Assembly: GCA_007644065.1 (NCBI GenBank)
Contig: VJWN01000008.1
Coordinates: 374,411-438,410, forward strand
From: Margaritispora aquatica
Taxonomy: Eukaryota; Ascomycota; Leotiomycetes; Helotiales; Discinellaceae
Direction of reading: 5' to 3'
DNA: 64,000 nt
Below are positions 24,711-35,575 of this stretch, piece after piece (positions within the stretch are counted from its first letter, which is position 1; each line of letters opens with the position of its first letter). The notes beneath the pieces were generated by a model, which was given only the letters and a program-made list of their open reading frames with translations, was not told where the DNA came from and did no database searches. A program made the position numbers and the translations under genes.

Positions 24711-25052
24711 ATGTCCAACCCATGCAACGCAAGCTTCTCATACACCCCTTCTCCAGAGCAAATCGCAGCTGAATTACGACTGTAAGTAGAAGTATCTCAC
24801 ATACGTCTGGGAGCCTCTCGGTGCTGGAATGGAAAAGAAGGTCGTCGCAATGTTAAATTTTTGTTTACTTCCCATCAAGATGGCTTAAAACCTATTACTA
24901 ATACTATACCTAGGGAACGGAACTTCAAAATCATATTTGCCTGCTTGGTCATCGGTGTTGCATCGATGGTCGTCTACTTTGCTCGCGTTGCATACAAGAC
25001 TCACAGAGCTGAGGAGAGGCTCGTCCACTGTGATCATAATCGAGGACGATAA
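24711..25052 (+). CDS. Small single-pass membrane protein D (two exons)
   Basis: Exon 1 (24711-24781) and exon 2 (24914-25052) are joined across a 132-nt intron with a textbook GTAAGT donor and a TACTAAT...CTAG end, giving 69 residues. About 24 hydrophilic residues (with PSPEQIAAEL) precede the hydrophobic helix FKIIFACLVIGVASMVVYFA, followed by the basic segment RVAYKTHRAEER and a short polar tail ending RGR. The frame is closed on both sides except through this splice, which makes it the best-supported gene of the series. Topology is predicted N-outside/C-inside. No family is recognised. Confidence 0.65.
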
Positions 25053-25692
25053 TACAGAGGTCAATGCTTGAACATGAGCCTGAGGTGTTTGGAAAGAGAT
25101 ACATATTGGGTCTGAATACCAAAGCTGAAGCTATGTGGCATCAGTGGTCTCTTCATCAAAGCTGAGTTTGCATGGAAATCACGCTGCATCTGGCGACTAG
25201 GAGCCCAATTCACAAATGAACATCACAACAAGAAGTGTCACTTCAACCCGATGGACATCAAAACTACCTCAGCCAACTTTACCACTCTCTCAAAATGCCG
25301 ACATTGATCGGAAATTTCCACATATAATTGAGTGAAATAAGTATCAAATATGTATTCAATTTCTCAAGGAATTCCTCCAATAAATTAATATCGAAATGCT
25401 CGCTCCCTAGAAGAGTCTTTCTGGATATTGTGATTCGATCACTGGAGATGAGTAATATTGCCAGTCACTTGTGAACCAGAGACTCTCCGTCTTGTCGAAT
25501 ACTTAAGCATGACAGCTATTCCTAGAAACAACACAAAACCAGACAGTTCAAACCTCCAACACACCTCCGTTCGAATTTCACCACCCACCATAACTACCTA
25601 AAAGCGAAAGCACAATTCTACTCTTCCTCAACAAGGTCCGGCAAAGCACAAACGACTACTTCTCACTGATCATCACCACAAATCATATCAAC
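25053..25692. other. Intergenic region and 5' leader of membrane protein E
   Basis: No ORF of note. From about 25540 the sequence is CA-rich and ATG-free up to the start at 25693, as expected for a fungal 5' leader. Confidence 0.4.
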
Positions 25693-25827
25693 ATGCCTCC
25701 CTGGATGCTTGGTACATTCATCGGTACCGCTATTCTCGCTCTACTGGCTGGTGGATTCAAGTGTTGGCTTCGTTTCCATCAGAACAACCAGTTAGCCAAG
25801 ACAGATGCGCCTGACCTCTTTGCGTGA
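25693..25827 (+). CDS. Small single-pass membrane protein E
   Basis: A 44-codon intronless frame starting in good context (ATCAACATGC) after a long CA-rich leader without other ATGs. The product is MPPW followed by a helix (MLGTFIGTAILALLAGGFKC), then WLRFHQNNQLAKTD and an acidic end. Length and arrangement match the other members of this series: very short outer N-terminus, one helix, basic/polar inner tail. Function unknown. Confidence 0.5.
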   Translation: MPPWMLGTFIGTAILALLAGGFKCWLRFHQNNQLAKTDAPDLFA

Positions 25828-27114
25828 ACAATAATGCCGTATGGGACGGACTGCAAGGAAGTGAATGGGCATGAATGTCGATAAATGCTAGGAGGGACTG
25901 TCCACTCTGAGGTTGTGTGAGGACATTTTTGACTAGAGGAAGCGAGATTCGGAATCGAAACGAAGTGACCGGGACTGTTTGGTGGCAACATCTGATATTG
26001 TGCATTTTACAAGAGAAACTGTAGAAGAGTCTGCATAAATCTCTCAGTCTATGTAAAGTAATACTGTCTATATTGGAAATTGAATTGTGTGCCTCCTGTG
26101 GTCTTTCACTATCTTGTAGATCAAATGTTGTTTGTGGGGTTTGAGTGGAAACAACGCTGGTGAGTAACTTGGAACTAGAGAGGTGGACTTGAACTTATTG
26201 ACATTGTTCAGTCTACAAGGCATAAGTTATTTCTAAGGAGTGTACAATTTCTTTACATCACCATAATCTCAAATAATATCCGTTATTGATGGTCTTCTCG
26301 AGCTCTGAAACGAAGCATTTCAATGCCGGTCATACCTCTCCTCAAAATCATAGACTATGGCGTTTAATAGCTTACGAAGATATGACCTGTATCAAAGTTC
26401 AAGCTAAAGAGGTACAAAACAGGAATCATTCACAATATTGTGTGTCCAATTCTTGATTCTGACCACAGTAACAGACCAAAGACTTAGCAGACGAGACTTT
26501 GAAGTCACCATTGAATGCTAGCAAAGCATCAATTTTCTTAGTGAGAAGATTTAGTCTTCCTTGCTAGGTAGATGCTAGGGAAAGAAGAAGTTTAGAGTTG
26601 TGCCTTCAACTGTGACCTTGGGATAAGCGAGTGTTGTAGGAAAAGGTATATGCCTATCACTTCAAGGTTTGAACAATAACCCAGATCTAGATTACGATAT
26701 AAACAGAGGGAAAACAATGAAATTTTGTGGAGGTCCTTAACGGGGATTTTTATCTTGCTCTGGTGTCAACGAAATATTTGACACATTCAGAGTGCGACCT
26801 CTGGAGAGGTGAATCACATTCCTCACCACCACTTGACATCAACCCGCATTGAATCCAGTTTGTGTCTGCCTAAGAATCACGATTCGGAAATTGCTCTTCA
26901 TCAGCAATAAATTCGACAGTACAATTCATAAATTGTCTCCAGCCACAATCAGTGCCCTACAGCCCCCAAATCTGGACAACCGGCATCAGGCTTTGCGCAA
27001 ATCACATACCAAAGTTAAACACGCAACTTCGAGACAAAATCACAACGCTCCTCTGCTATCAGCGTAGCCGCAAAATCCAACTCTTCAAACCCGAACCCTT
27101 CACAAGAACTCACT
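25828..27114. other. Intergenic region
   Basis: No convincing gene. The last 250 bases are CA-rich and may be the leader of the ORF at 27115; they contain an ORF ending at 27067 that I do not consider coding. Confidence 0.4.
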
Positions 27115-27246
27115 ATGATTGATGAGTGGATGGTTTGGGCCATGGCTCTCGACGGAGCACTTTTCTTCGTCACGTGCACCATTTTCCTCGATCAGAGTCG
27201 CAGCAGGCGCACTCCAAGACATGCGAGGATCCCAGAGGATGATTGA
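27115..27246 (+). CDS. Small single-pass membrane protein F
   Basis: A 43-codon frame: MIDEW, a moderately hydrophobic helix (MVWAMALDGALFFVTCTIFL), then DQSRSRRTPRHARIPEDD, with six Arg directly after the helix and an acidic end. The leader is CA-rich. The helix contains one Asp, so it is the least hydrophobic of the series. Function unknown. Confidence 0.42.
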   Translation: MIDEWMVWAMALDGALFFVTCTIFLDQSRSRRTPRHARIPEDD

Positions 27247-28494
27247 GGAGCAATATTTCGATATGCAAAGGTGGCTCTGATAGTGCTCTTGCGAGCGGAG
27301 CGCGAATTTCGGTTGTGGACAGCTGCGACAGGAGAGATCGGAAGTATCTGCGCTGGATATCACACTCTAGGATGTGAGCTCCTATGCCGAGGCAGTTATA
27401 TTGCAATGAATCCTGCCTCTCGAAGATTAAACTGTGCTTTACGTGGTCGCGAATTGGCTTCTGCTTGTTGAAATGACGATTCGCAAGTTGTGACATACCT
27501 ACAAAAGCATGTCTCGATTTGCTAAACAAGGCTAAAAGTCTCGTGCCTCTAAATTCTTACATTGTGAAGTTGTCACTATTCTGGTGTGTATTTTCTTCTC
27601 GAGAACTGCCTCTATGTGACAAGTCTGCTCTGACCTCAAATTTTACAATCTGCGCCATAGAAGAGCTCTTCACAGCACGCAAGCCCTCGAAACAAAGGCA
27701 GCTAACAATGAGAGGAGCTTAAAGTTATTTGGTGAAGATTTGGCCACATGATGAAGCTTTGAGCACTTGTAACCACGCTGTGGATGACCATCTTAACTTC
27801 TTGAACTTGGCAAAACTATACTTGAATGATTGATAGTGAGTTAACGAAGGAAGAAGCATGGCATGGCGCTGCTGGCTGGTAGTGTAACTGTGATAGAAGG
27901 ACGAATGAAGTCAAAATTCCGCCTTAAATCTTATATAGATACTTCAAGGGATTTCCAAAAGGTACTTAGGAGCTGGTGACATACAAAGGGTCTTTCCAAG
28001 CTCTTTGAGCACTGGATTATTTGCGTTTCTTTAATAACTGGGTCGCTTTGCGACCTAGCCAGCATATTCTTTTCCTGAACTTTGAAGACCTGGAGGTGTG
28101 AGAGGTGCAGCATAAAGACTTTGAAAGGCATCAAGAACTTGTATCTCTTTGGATCTCTTTGGATTTGAATCAGCGCAGATACGCCAAACAAAGAATCTGA
28201 CAGTGTCGGATGAGTATTGTCAGTGAAATAGTGATCACGCGAACTCATTACCAGCTTGTTTGGCGTGAAAATACTATTACCGGTGATTGTAGGTTGTAGA
28301 AACGCTTACTTCGAGGATGATTCACAGCAGACCTTATGACTTGTACATAAGAGTTACACAATTGTACCTTTCTTGTTCTTTCATGATATTTCAGAGCCCT
28401 ATAACCATCAACACCTCCACTTCAAGTGAACTGCAACATTTCTACAAATTTCAGTCTCTCAAAAACAACTTCGAGATTATCATCAGACAGCACC
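27247..28494. other. Intergenic region
   Basis: No convincing gene. A minus-strand frame at 27931-28248 lacks family features. The last 100 bases are CA-rich leader for the ORF at 28495. Confidence 0.4.
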
Positions 28495-28719
28495 ATGGAT
28501 ACTAGAGGCTCGATATGGTTGGTCGTCTCGATCATCTTTGTGTTGATTGTCACCGCTGTCGTGTGCCATATCTTCATGAAGCGCTACAAGGACAGAATAA
28601 GAGCGAGATCTGGCCAGGTAAGGGGTACAGATCAGCAAGAATGGGATTTAATGTGGAAAGTGGCCACGGATCAGCAACAGCAAGACCTGGTGATGAGATG
28701 TAACACGGACCAGCGATAG
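28495..28719 (+). CDS. Small single-pass membrane protein G
   Basis: A 74-codon frame from an ATG in Kozak-like context (CACCATGG). MDTRG precedes the helix SIWLVVSIIFVLIVTAVVCH, followed by the basic segment KRYKDRIRARSGQ and a polar tail in which TDQQ/ATDQQ/TDQR recurs three times. A GTAAGG donor inside the frame (28619) and a GTGAGT donor at the stop (28719) could both splice to TTCATTCAG ending at 28780. The downstream block is open and aromatic-rich (GYWEDFRGAVEKWW) but only reachable in a frame that the TAG at the junction closes. So the end of this gene is uncertain. Confidence 0.5.
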   Translation: MDTRGSIWLVVSIIFVLIVTAVVCHIFMKRYKDRIRARSGQVRGTDQQEWDLMWKVATDQQQQDLVMRCNTDQR

Positions 28720-29974
28720 TGAGTCTACCTAGCAAAGTTGCATCCATTTTTGCTATTGAAGACGTCAAATTTTCATTCAGGATTCATCGGCAGAATGGAT
28801 ATTGGGAAGATTTCCGTGGTGCGGTAGAAAAATGGTGGAGCAAGATGCTTCTCGAGTATTGTGGCAGGTAAGATGGGAAGCAGGAGAGCATTGCCTGATG
28901 CTTAGCTTGATGAAGGCCTCAGCAGTGTATTGAGTGAACAAAGTAAGCGGTCAATTGAGCGAGGGGTTGGAACTAGGACTTGATAATATGCCAGAAGGCA
29001 GCAAGACTTGATGAAATATTGCCATTTGAAATACTGATATTGCAAGTTTCTTGTAATTGCTAGATTGCATTTTGAAAGTAAGTATATAAGAGAATAAATA
29101 TGAAAATAGTTGTAATGAAAACTGCATTTTCACATGTTGTGTATATACATTAGGTGGAATCAACCAGACCATCGAAAGAGAATAATAGAAACAAAGACCA
29201 ATTATGCCTAGTAAAGGCGACCATTCCGCTCAAAAACATTTATATTCCAACACTGTATAACCCGAGTTTTTACTTTTGACTCATGGCATTAAGATGAGTA
29301 CTCGAACAGAAGCTACGCTCGTTCCCCACAATGAACGACACACGCCAGACCTAGCCAATTGAAATAGTCACCAGACAAATGATCATTAGGCTCGAGACGA
29401 TGTTGGAAGAGTAAGTATCCTGCTCTTCACTTGCGAACAGCATTCAAGTAAAGCCATGTCAAATATCTGCCACAAAAGCAATATAATCATCTCAAAATGC
29501 TGATGTGTAAGTTGTTTTGTGTCGCATGAGAGAACAGGTGGGTTTGGGATGCTCAACTATGTAATTCTTTTCATCTTTAAGCTAGCTACGTACCAGGGCA
29601 TCAGCTAACATTTGAAGTGCTGGCCGTAGTAGCAATGCTCTCTCAGGCTACAAGCATTGTCGTACAGATATAGCCGAGGGAGCAGACTATCTTGGTTGAA
29701 GATGGACATTGGTTGTCGTGCACCATGAAATGGGGATGATATTTGGCTCATCATCCATCCTCTGTTGTTCCGAAACAACTCATCATGCAATGCGTCGACG
29801 GCTCTGTAAAGGCAGTTTAAAATGTAGTTTTGTCCTCTGTGCTAGGGTAGCAATCTGGTCAGCAACTTTCCGAGTCTTCTGTAGGTGAAGCACCAACCTC
29901 AATTTCGACGAAACTGCCTTCCTTTGGTTAAACGATAAAAGATATCTGACGCAGATCATCATGTATTCGCAGTC
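28720..29974. other. Intergenic region
   Basis: Apart from the possible second exon of ORF G (about 28781-28871), I see nothing coding. It separates the small-ORF series from the housekeeping block. Confidence 0.45.
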
Positions 29975-30791
29975 TCAGTCGTTTCCCTCCACCTCCAGCA
30001 TGAATCCTGGGCTCCAATACTCCCACTCAGCACTTTGCATGTCGACCCAAAGCATACTTTCAGCCACCAGATCGTCAATGGCTGTCTTAGCTCTGGCTCT
30101 CGGCCATCGAAGATTTAGCATAATCATAGACACACTGACATATCCAAGAAGCTGAGCTGCTTCTAGCACTGCACTTTGATCTGTATTGAGCTCTTTGGGT
30201 ACTGATCGGATGTACACCTTGTGGCCGACTTTGAGAGTGGAATAAGATGATCCAAGAGGCTTCAAGGTAGTAACGGCACGCAGGATATCATCCCTAATGC
30301 ATATCAGCAAATATGCTTGGCTATATAAAAAGAGGTTTGTACTCTGTAATCTCTGCTCCTCCCTCCATCCGCTTGCTCATGATCTTGTCTCGTACCTCTT
30401 TGACTCCGATCAACCCTCCGTTTTCTTCTCTTGTTGCTCCACAAACTTCCACAACCCTCACAGCCAGCTCAAAGTAGAAGTCATTCACACTCCCTCCAAG
30501 TAATTGTGCCCAAATACTACCGCCCCCGTCTTTACCACCACTGCTACTTGCAAGAGGATCAACCCCAATAGCAGCGCACATGCGAGCAAACTCAGCACGA
30601 AAGCTTGGATTAGAGCGAATGTCTTTAGCATGTGTTTGGGCAAACTGTTGGAGAAGGGAACGGAAGACTGCAAGTTGAGTTGCAAGAGAAGTAGAGTGCG
30701 AGCTCCTTAGATTGCTTCCATGAGAGGCATACTGTGCAGAAGTTATTCGAGACCTGTCAAAGGCCGCAAGCCCAACTCCTTTCCTTGACAT
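29975..30791 (-). CDS. SNF8: ESCRT-II subunit Snf8/Vps22 (EAP30)
   Basis: Winged-helix subunit of the ESCRT-II complex (with Vps25 and Vps36) that sorts ubiquitinated membrane proteins into multivesicular bodies at endosomes. Exons 30791-30343 and 30293-29975, with a short 49-nt intron, give 255 residues, normal for the family. The start MSRKGVGLAAFDR and the blocks FRSLLQQFAQ, FRAEFARMC and GGSVNDFYFELAVRVVEVC are diagnostic. A Gly-rich insert (SSSGGKDGGG) at about 105 is common in filamentous fungi. The C-terminal winged helix (DDILRAVTTLKPLG and following) is in exon 2. It diverges from the S16 gene across 228 bp containing a TCACGTG site. Confidence 0.95.
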
Positions 30792-30883
30792 ATTTAGTTA
30801 TTTAAAGTTGAGTATTGGATCGTGATGCTGCACCTTCGTATGCAAAGTGAAGTGCAGGTGATTCTGGATAAGATAACGATATG

Positions 30884-30890
30884 TCACGTG
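30884..30890. promoter_or_regulatory. TCACGTG E-box in the SNF8/RPS16 shared promoter
   Basis: TCACGTG lies between the divergent start codons, about 130 bases upstream of the S16 start. CACGTG is the core site of bHLH factors such as Cbf1, which is linked to ribosomal-protein promoters in many ascomycetes. That it acts here is inference. Confidence 0.45.
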
Positions 30891-31019
30891 GACCCATTTT
30901 TGTTGATGCCTGATATTACAGGACTTCTAAGGCTAGCCCACAAGTCAAGCGAACCCACGAATCTGCAAAATCCCATACAGAATTTCCGACGACGACAATT
31001 TCTCACCAAATCACACAAC

Positions 31020-31630
31020 ATGGCCTCTACTACCCAGAGCGTTCAATGCTTCGGCAAGAAGAAGACAGGTACGAAATAATTGCTGTTTCAAGCTCCTCGC
31101 GATATGCTGACATGTTCTTAATAGCCACCGCCGTCGCCCACTGCAAGGTACGAAATGTTGCGATCCGATCCAAGGTCAAACTGAAGGTGGATAGAACTGA
31201 CAAGCCGGGAAATAGGCTGGCAAGGGACTCGTCAAGGTGAACGGAAAGCCTCTTAGCCTCGTTCAACCAGAAATCCTCCGATTCAAGGTCTACGAGCCAT
31301 TGTTGGTTGCAGGTCTCGAGAAGTTCGCAGATGTCGATATCCGTGTTCGCGTCAGCGGTGGTGGACACACATCCCAAATCTACGCCATCCGTCAAGCTAT
31401 CGCCAAGTCCATCGTTGCATACTACCAGAAATTCGTCGATGAGCACAGCAAGAACGAGATCAAGCACGCCCTGAGCCAATTCGACCGTACTCTCTTGGTG
31501 GCAGACAACAGACGATGCGAGCCAAAGAAGTTTGGAGGTAGGTTTGCACGATTTTTAGGGGGACAGGAGGGAGCTAATAAGATCGCCAGGTCCTGGAGCA
31601 AGAGCAAGATACCAAAAGTCATACCGTTAA
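31020..31630 (+). CDS. RPS16: 40S ribosomal protein S16 (uS9)
   Basis: Small-subunit ribosomal protein whose C-terminal tail reaches the decoding P site. Four exons, 31020-31068, 31125-31147 (a 23-nt microexon), 31216-31537 and 31590-31630, give 144 residues. Recognisable blocks are [17 protein letters not shown] at the start, [34 protein letters not shown] and the C-terminal [12 protein letters not shown], of which the final Tyr-Arg is universally conserved. The last 13 codons lie in exon 4 after a GTAGGT donor. All splice phases fit. It shares its promoter with SNF8. Confidence 0.97.
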
Positions 31631-32269
31631 AGTTTGGGATCGTGGGGATATGGGGTTATGGTTTCTGCAGCATTTGCAATGGATGGGCTATGCGATTGGC
31701 TGGCTGTAAGAATGCAAGCTTAGAAATGCAAAATTCTTCCAGCATGAAATGGAAATACATATTCAAATGGCCATGGGAACATTGAGCGCGGCCGTGACTA
31801 CGCCTGGATTTGAGAACATGAGAGCACCAACTTTTGGAATGTGACTTCGACTATCTGATTAGCGCATCTTGGTTGCTGGGATTTATTTTGGAAACCAGCC
31901 TCGAATTCCTACAAGATCATCATGTCAATTTCTTGGGTGGATTCGATGCCGAGCTGATTGGAAATCTGAGTTACTGCCCGTTGCTATCTCAGTCTACTAG
32001 ACTTGAGCATATCAACGGCTGTCATACTCCAAATCTCAACAAGGCAACATTCTCACCCAACGAATACCGCATCACATTTCAATGACAAGTTTACGTCATA
32101 TCTTCTCAAGTAGGATGTTCGACTACACCAGACTGTACATGTAAAGAATCAAGTTCAAGCTAGGGAAACTCAAAGGTTTGCTAAACTGATATTCGCCTTG
32201 GAAGCAAAGCAACCCGTAACGCCTCTCCATAATTGTCGAAACCATCCCATACCTTTACATTGACCTCCC
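31631..32269. other. Intergenic region between convergent genes
   Basis: Lies between the 3' ends of the S16 gene and prephenate dehydrogenase. It holds only short frames and is probably 3' untranslated sequence. Confidence 0.5.
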
Positions 32270-33983
32270 TCATTTCTTCGTATTCTCGAGGATAGTCTTC
32301 ATCATTTCATTGCCTACTCTCGTAGCATCCGCAAACCTTCCTTCAAAAAACTTCTGCGTACTCACGAAGCGATCCTTGTAGCCCTCGAAATCACCAAAGG
32401 TAACACACTCGCTCCAGCCCCTCGCTGCAAACGTAAACTCGAGATCATCACTCCGGAATGTATTATCCTCGATGGCAATCCTGATGACTTCGTTTAAAAG
32501 TGCGGGCTTACGAAACAGGTATTCGGTGACGCCGAGCCAGAGACGGAAAAGAGGTGTGGAACATATCATGTGCTCGTATGGTATGATATTTAGGGAAGAC
32601 CAGCAGTCAACCATGGCGAGCAGTGAAAGGTGGTTGTTTGGAAGAGGAGTTTCGGGCTTCTTCCCAAGAGAAAAGCGATCCAACACATCGTCCTGCAGTA
32701 AGAGATCTTCGTCCCATTTCTGCCCAGCGAAGACTTTCTTACCAGCTGCCTTGACTCTTGCTTCAAGCTCTTCTCTATGTCCACCCAGCATGAGCTTGTA
32801 GAGATCTGTCACACTGGTAGCATACTGTCTGATCTGCTCTTTGGCGTACGGGTTAAGAATGGCTAAACCGGCATATACGTGCCATTTTTGCGAGTAAATG
32901 CGCAGGGTGAGGTTGATTTTCACGTTCTCGATACCACCAACGTAGCGTGCAATCTCCCAAGGAAACTGAGCATTAGCATGCCAGGCTTTGCCCATGGACA
33001 GGAAAGCAGCATGTGTCACAGCCTGTGTATCAGCCGTGATACGATCATGCTTCGCCGCGGAGAGATAGACATGTGTGCTGCCTAGACAAGAAAGAACGGT
33101 TTCAACTTTGTCAAACGAGGCTTGTGAGGCACGATGCTTGATGAGTACAAGAGGTTGATTGTGAGGATCGACATTCGGGCCATGGAGGGAGTGACATGAT
33201 ACGATATCAACATCTGCTGGGAGGTGTTTCTCGAAGGCTGCAATCTCGGGAGCTTTGCATGAGGTTTGTCCTCCAACGATGGCTCCTTGCTTGGTGGCTT
33301 CAAAAGAATTAGTATCAGGCACGAATGAAAACCACAAGAGCGGAAGCGTACAAGGCCCATACATAGACACGACCTTGTCTATGGAAGCTGCTTCAACGTT
33401 GTAAATAATATAATCGCTGGCTCGAGATACAAGATGACCATTGGGAAATATCTGGATTTGTTTCTATGGAACATCTCAGCACTTGTTGAGTAATGCTATT
33501 TACAGACTATTTACATTATTTGCAAATTCCTCAAGTAAGCCTTCGTACTTTTCTTCTCTGTCACAAGCGTTGACCCTGATTCCCTGTCGTCAGTCATGAT
33601 ATTTGAAATAAGTGTTGGGAACCTGAGAAGCATAATGTTAGCTTACTGATCATGCCAAAGACCTGCAGAAAAGTTTGGAATTGGGACATAAATTTTTCAG
33701 ACAATGTAAAATAAGGTAGCTGAGAATGTTCATCAGTGAAAGCCAGCCGCGTACCTGGTACCAGAATGGTATTCAGGCAGCTGAAGACAATACGTCGAGC
33801 CAAATGCACTCAAGTCATCATAAAGATGGAGGGGAGGACAATGGAATGTTTGCGACTTACCAAGAAGCAATTGGCCCAGTCGCAGATGGGAACTGCTTAC
33901 TTCCATCCTGCTGCGCTGAGCCGCCGAGCATACATCTTGCCCATATCACCCATTCCTATGATCCCAATGGTAAACCCGTCCAT
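32270..33983 (-). CDS. TYR1: Prephenate dehydrogenase (NADP+)
   Basis: Oxidatively decarboxylates prephenate to 4-hydroxyphenylpyruvate in tyrosine synthesis (cytosol). Exons 33983-33901, 33575-33515, 33451-33352 and 33297-32270 give 423 residues. The Rossmann motif GMGDMG is at residues 10-15. The blocks YIIYNVEAASIDKVV, GAIVGGQTSCKAPE and VDIVSCHSLHGP carry the conserved active-site region, and the C-terminal helical dimerisation domain follows. The first intron is long (325 nt). The last intron (33298-33351, 54 nt, with a perfect TACTAAT branch site) has no stop and keeps the frame, so a retained form would gain 18 residues; splicing restores the family sequence YGPSTK. It diverges from the S14 gene across 266 bp. 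Confidence 0.93.
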
Positions 33984-34249
33984 GGTTCCGGCGAGATCTT
34001 GGGGCGCCATTCATGAGAAGAATGGTTGGAATGGTCGGAAGAAATGTTGCCAGTTTGAAAAGAAAATTCGCGACCATGATGTAGTGCCATTTGGCGCTAG
34101 CAAACTTTGAGTTTAGCTCGAGGTTAAGTCTTTTTTTCTGACCACTGCCCCACATTTCGCTTGCAGGCCACACATGAATTTTGGAACAATCCGTCGAACT
34201 TCTTGTGAGAAACTATTCCGACAACATCAACTCCACGACATAATTCAAA

Positions 34250-34918
<669 letters not shown>

Positions 34919-35458
34919 ATTTATGGCTCCATATTTCTGGCATGGGATTGGTGTCATGGATGCTTTCTCTCTGGGGTTGACAAGAACGAGAGTGGACGGC
35001 ATTATCTGCCTGGCCCTCAATTTGCCTAATTGTCACATGGTTGCATCAATGCACACAGTAGAAGAAATCCAGTAGCATGAACACTGAAAAGCGTATCTCA
35101 ATCTAGTTCCATTTGCCATGAATTTGCGACATACAGCTGTGATGCGACCCTTCATCATTCGTCCATGAAATGCGACTTGTCCGTAATTTCAAAAGTGCAA
35201 ACATGCCAGCTCTCTGCTGCCGTAGAACACCAACGCTATGCTGAGGAAATGCCCATCCTAGCCAACGCCTTTTCAATGCCCCAACCGTCCGAACTCCATG
35301 CCAATGGAGACGTTGTCCCCTTAGCCGCGAACTATGATAACCTGCCTGTTTCTAAGCCCAGTGCGCCCTAGGAACGTAAACTCCTCAACCTGAAAGCAAA
35401 TCCGAGAATCGTAAAAAGAAGTAACCATGTGTACACTGCTAATTCCGAAAACAATGAT
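34919..35458. other. Intergenic region between convergent genes
   Basis: Lies between the S14 gene and AAR2. A 68-codon plus-strand frame (35165-35371) has no recognisable feature and is probably not coding. Confidence 0.45.
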
Positions 35459-35575
35459 CTAGGAGTTCCATTTGACCACAGGATTAGTAGATTGCTTTCT
35501 GGGTCTCAAGCGACCGAAACCACTACCAGAACGTCCTAGAGAGCACACAAAGGAAATTAGAAAATGAAAGAGCGA

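Noticed and set aside
35165..35371. 68-codon plus-strand ORF after RPS14
   Set aside because: No homologous feature, lies in the expected 3' region of convergent genes.
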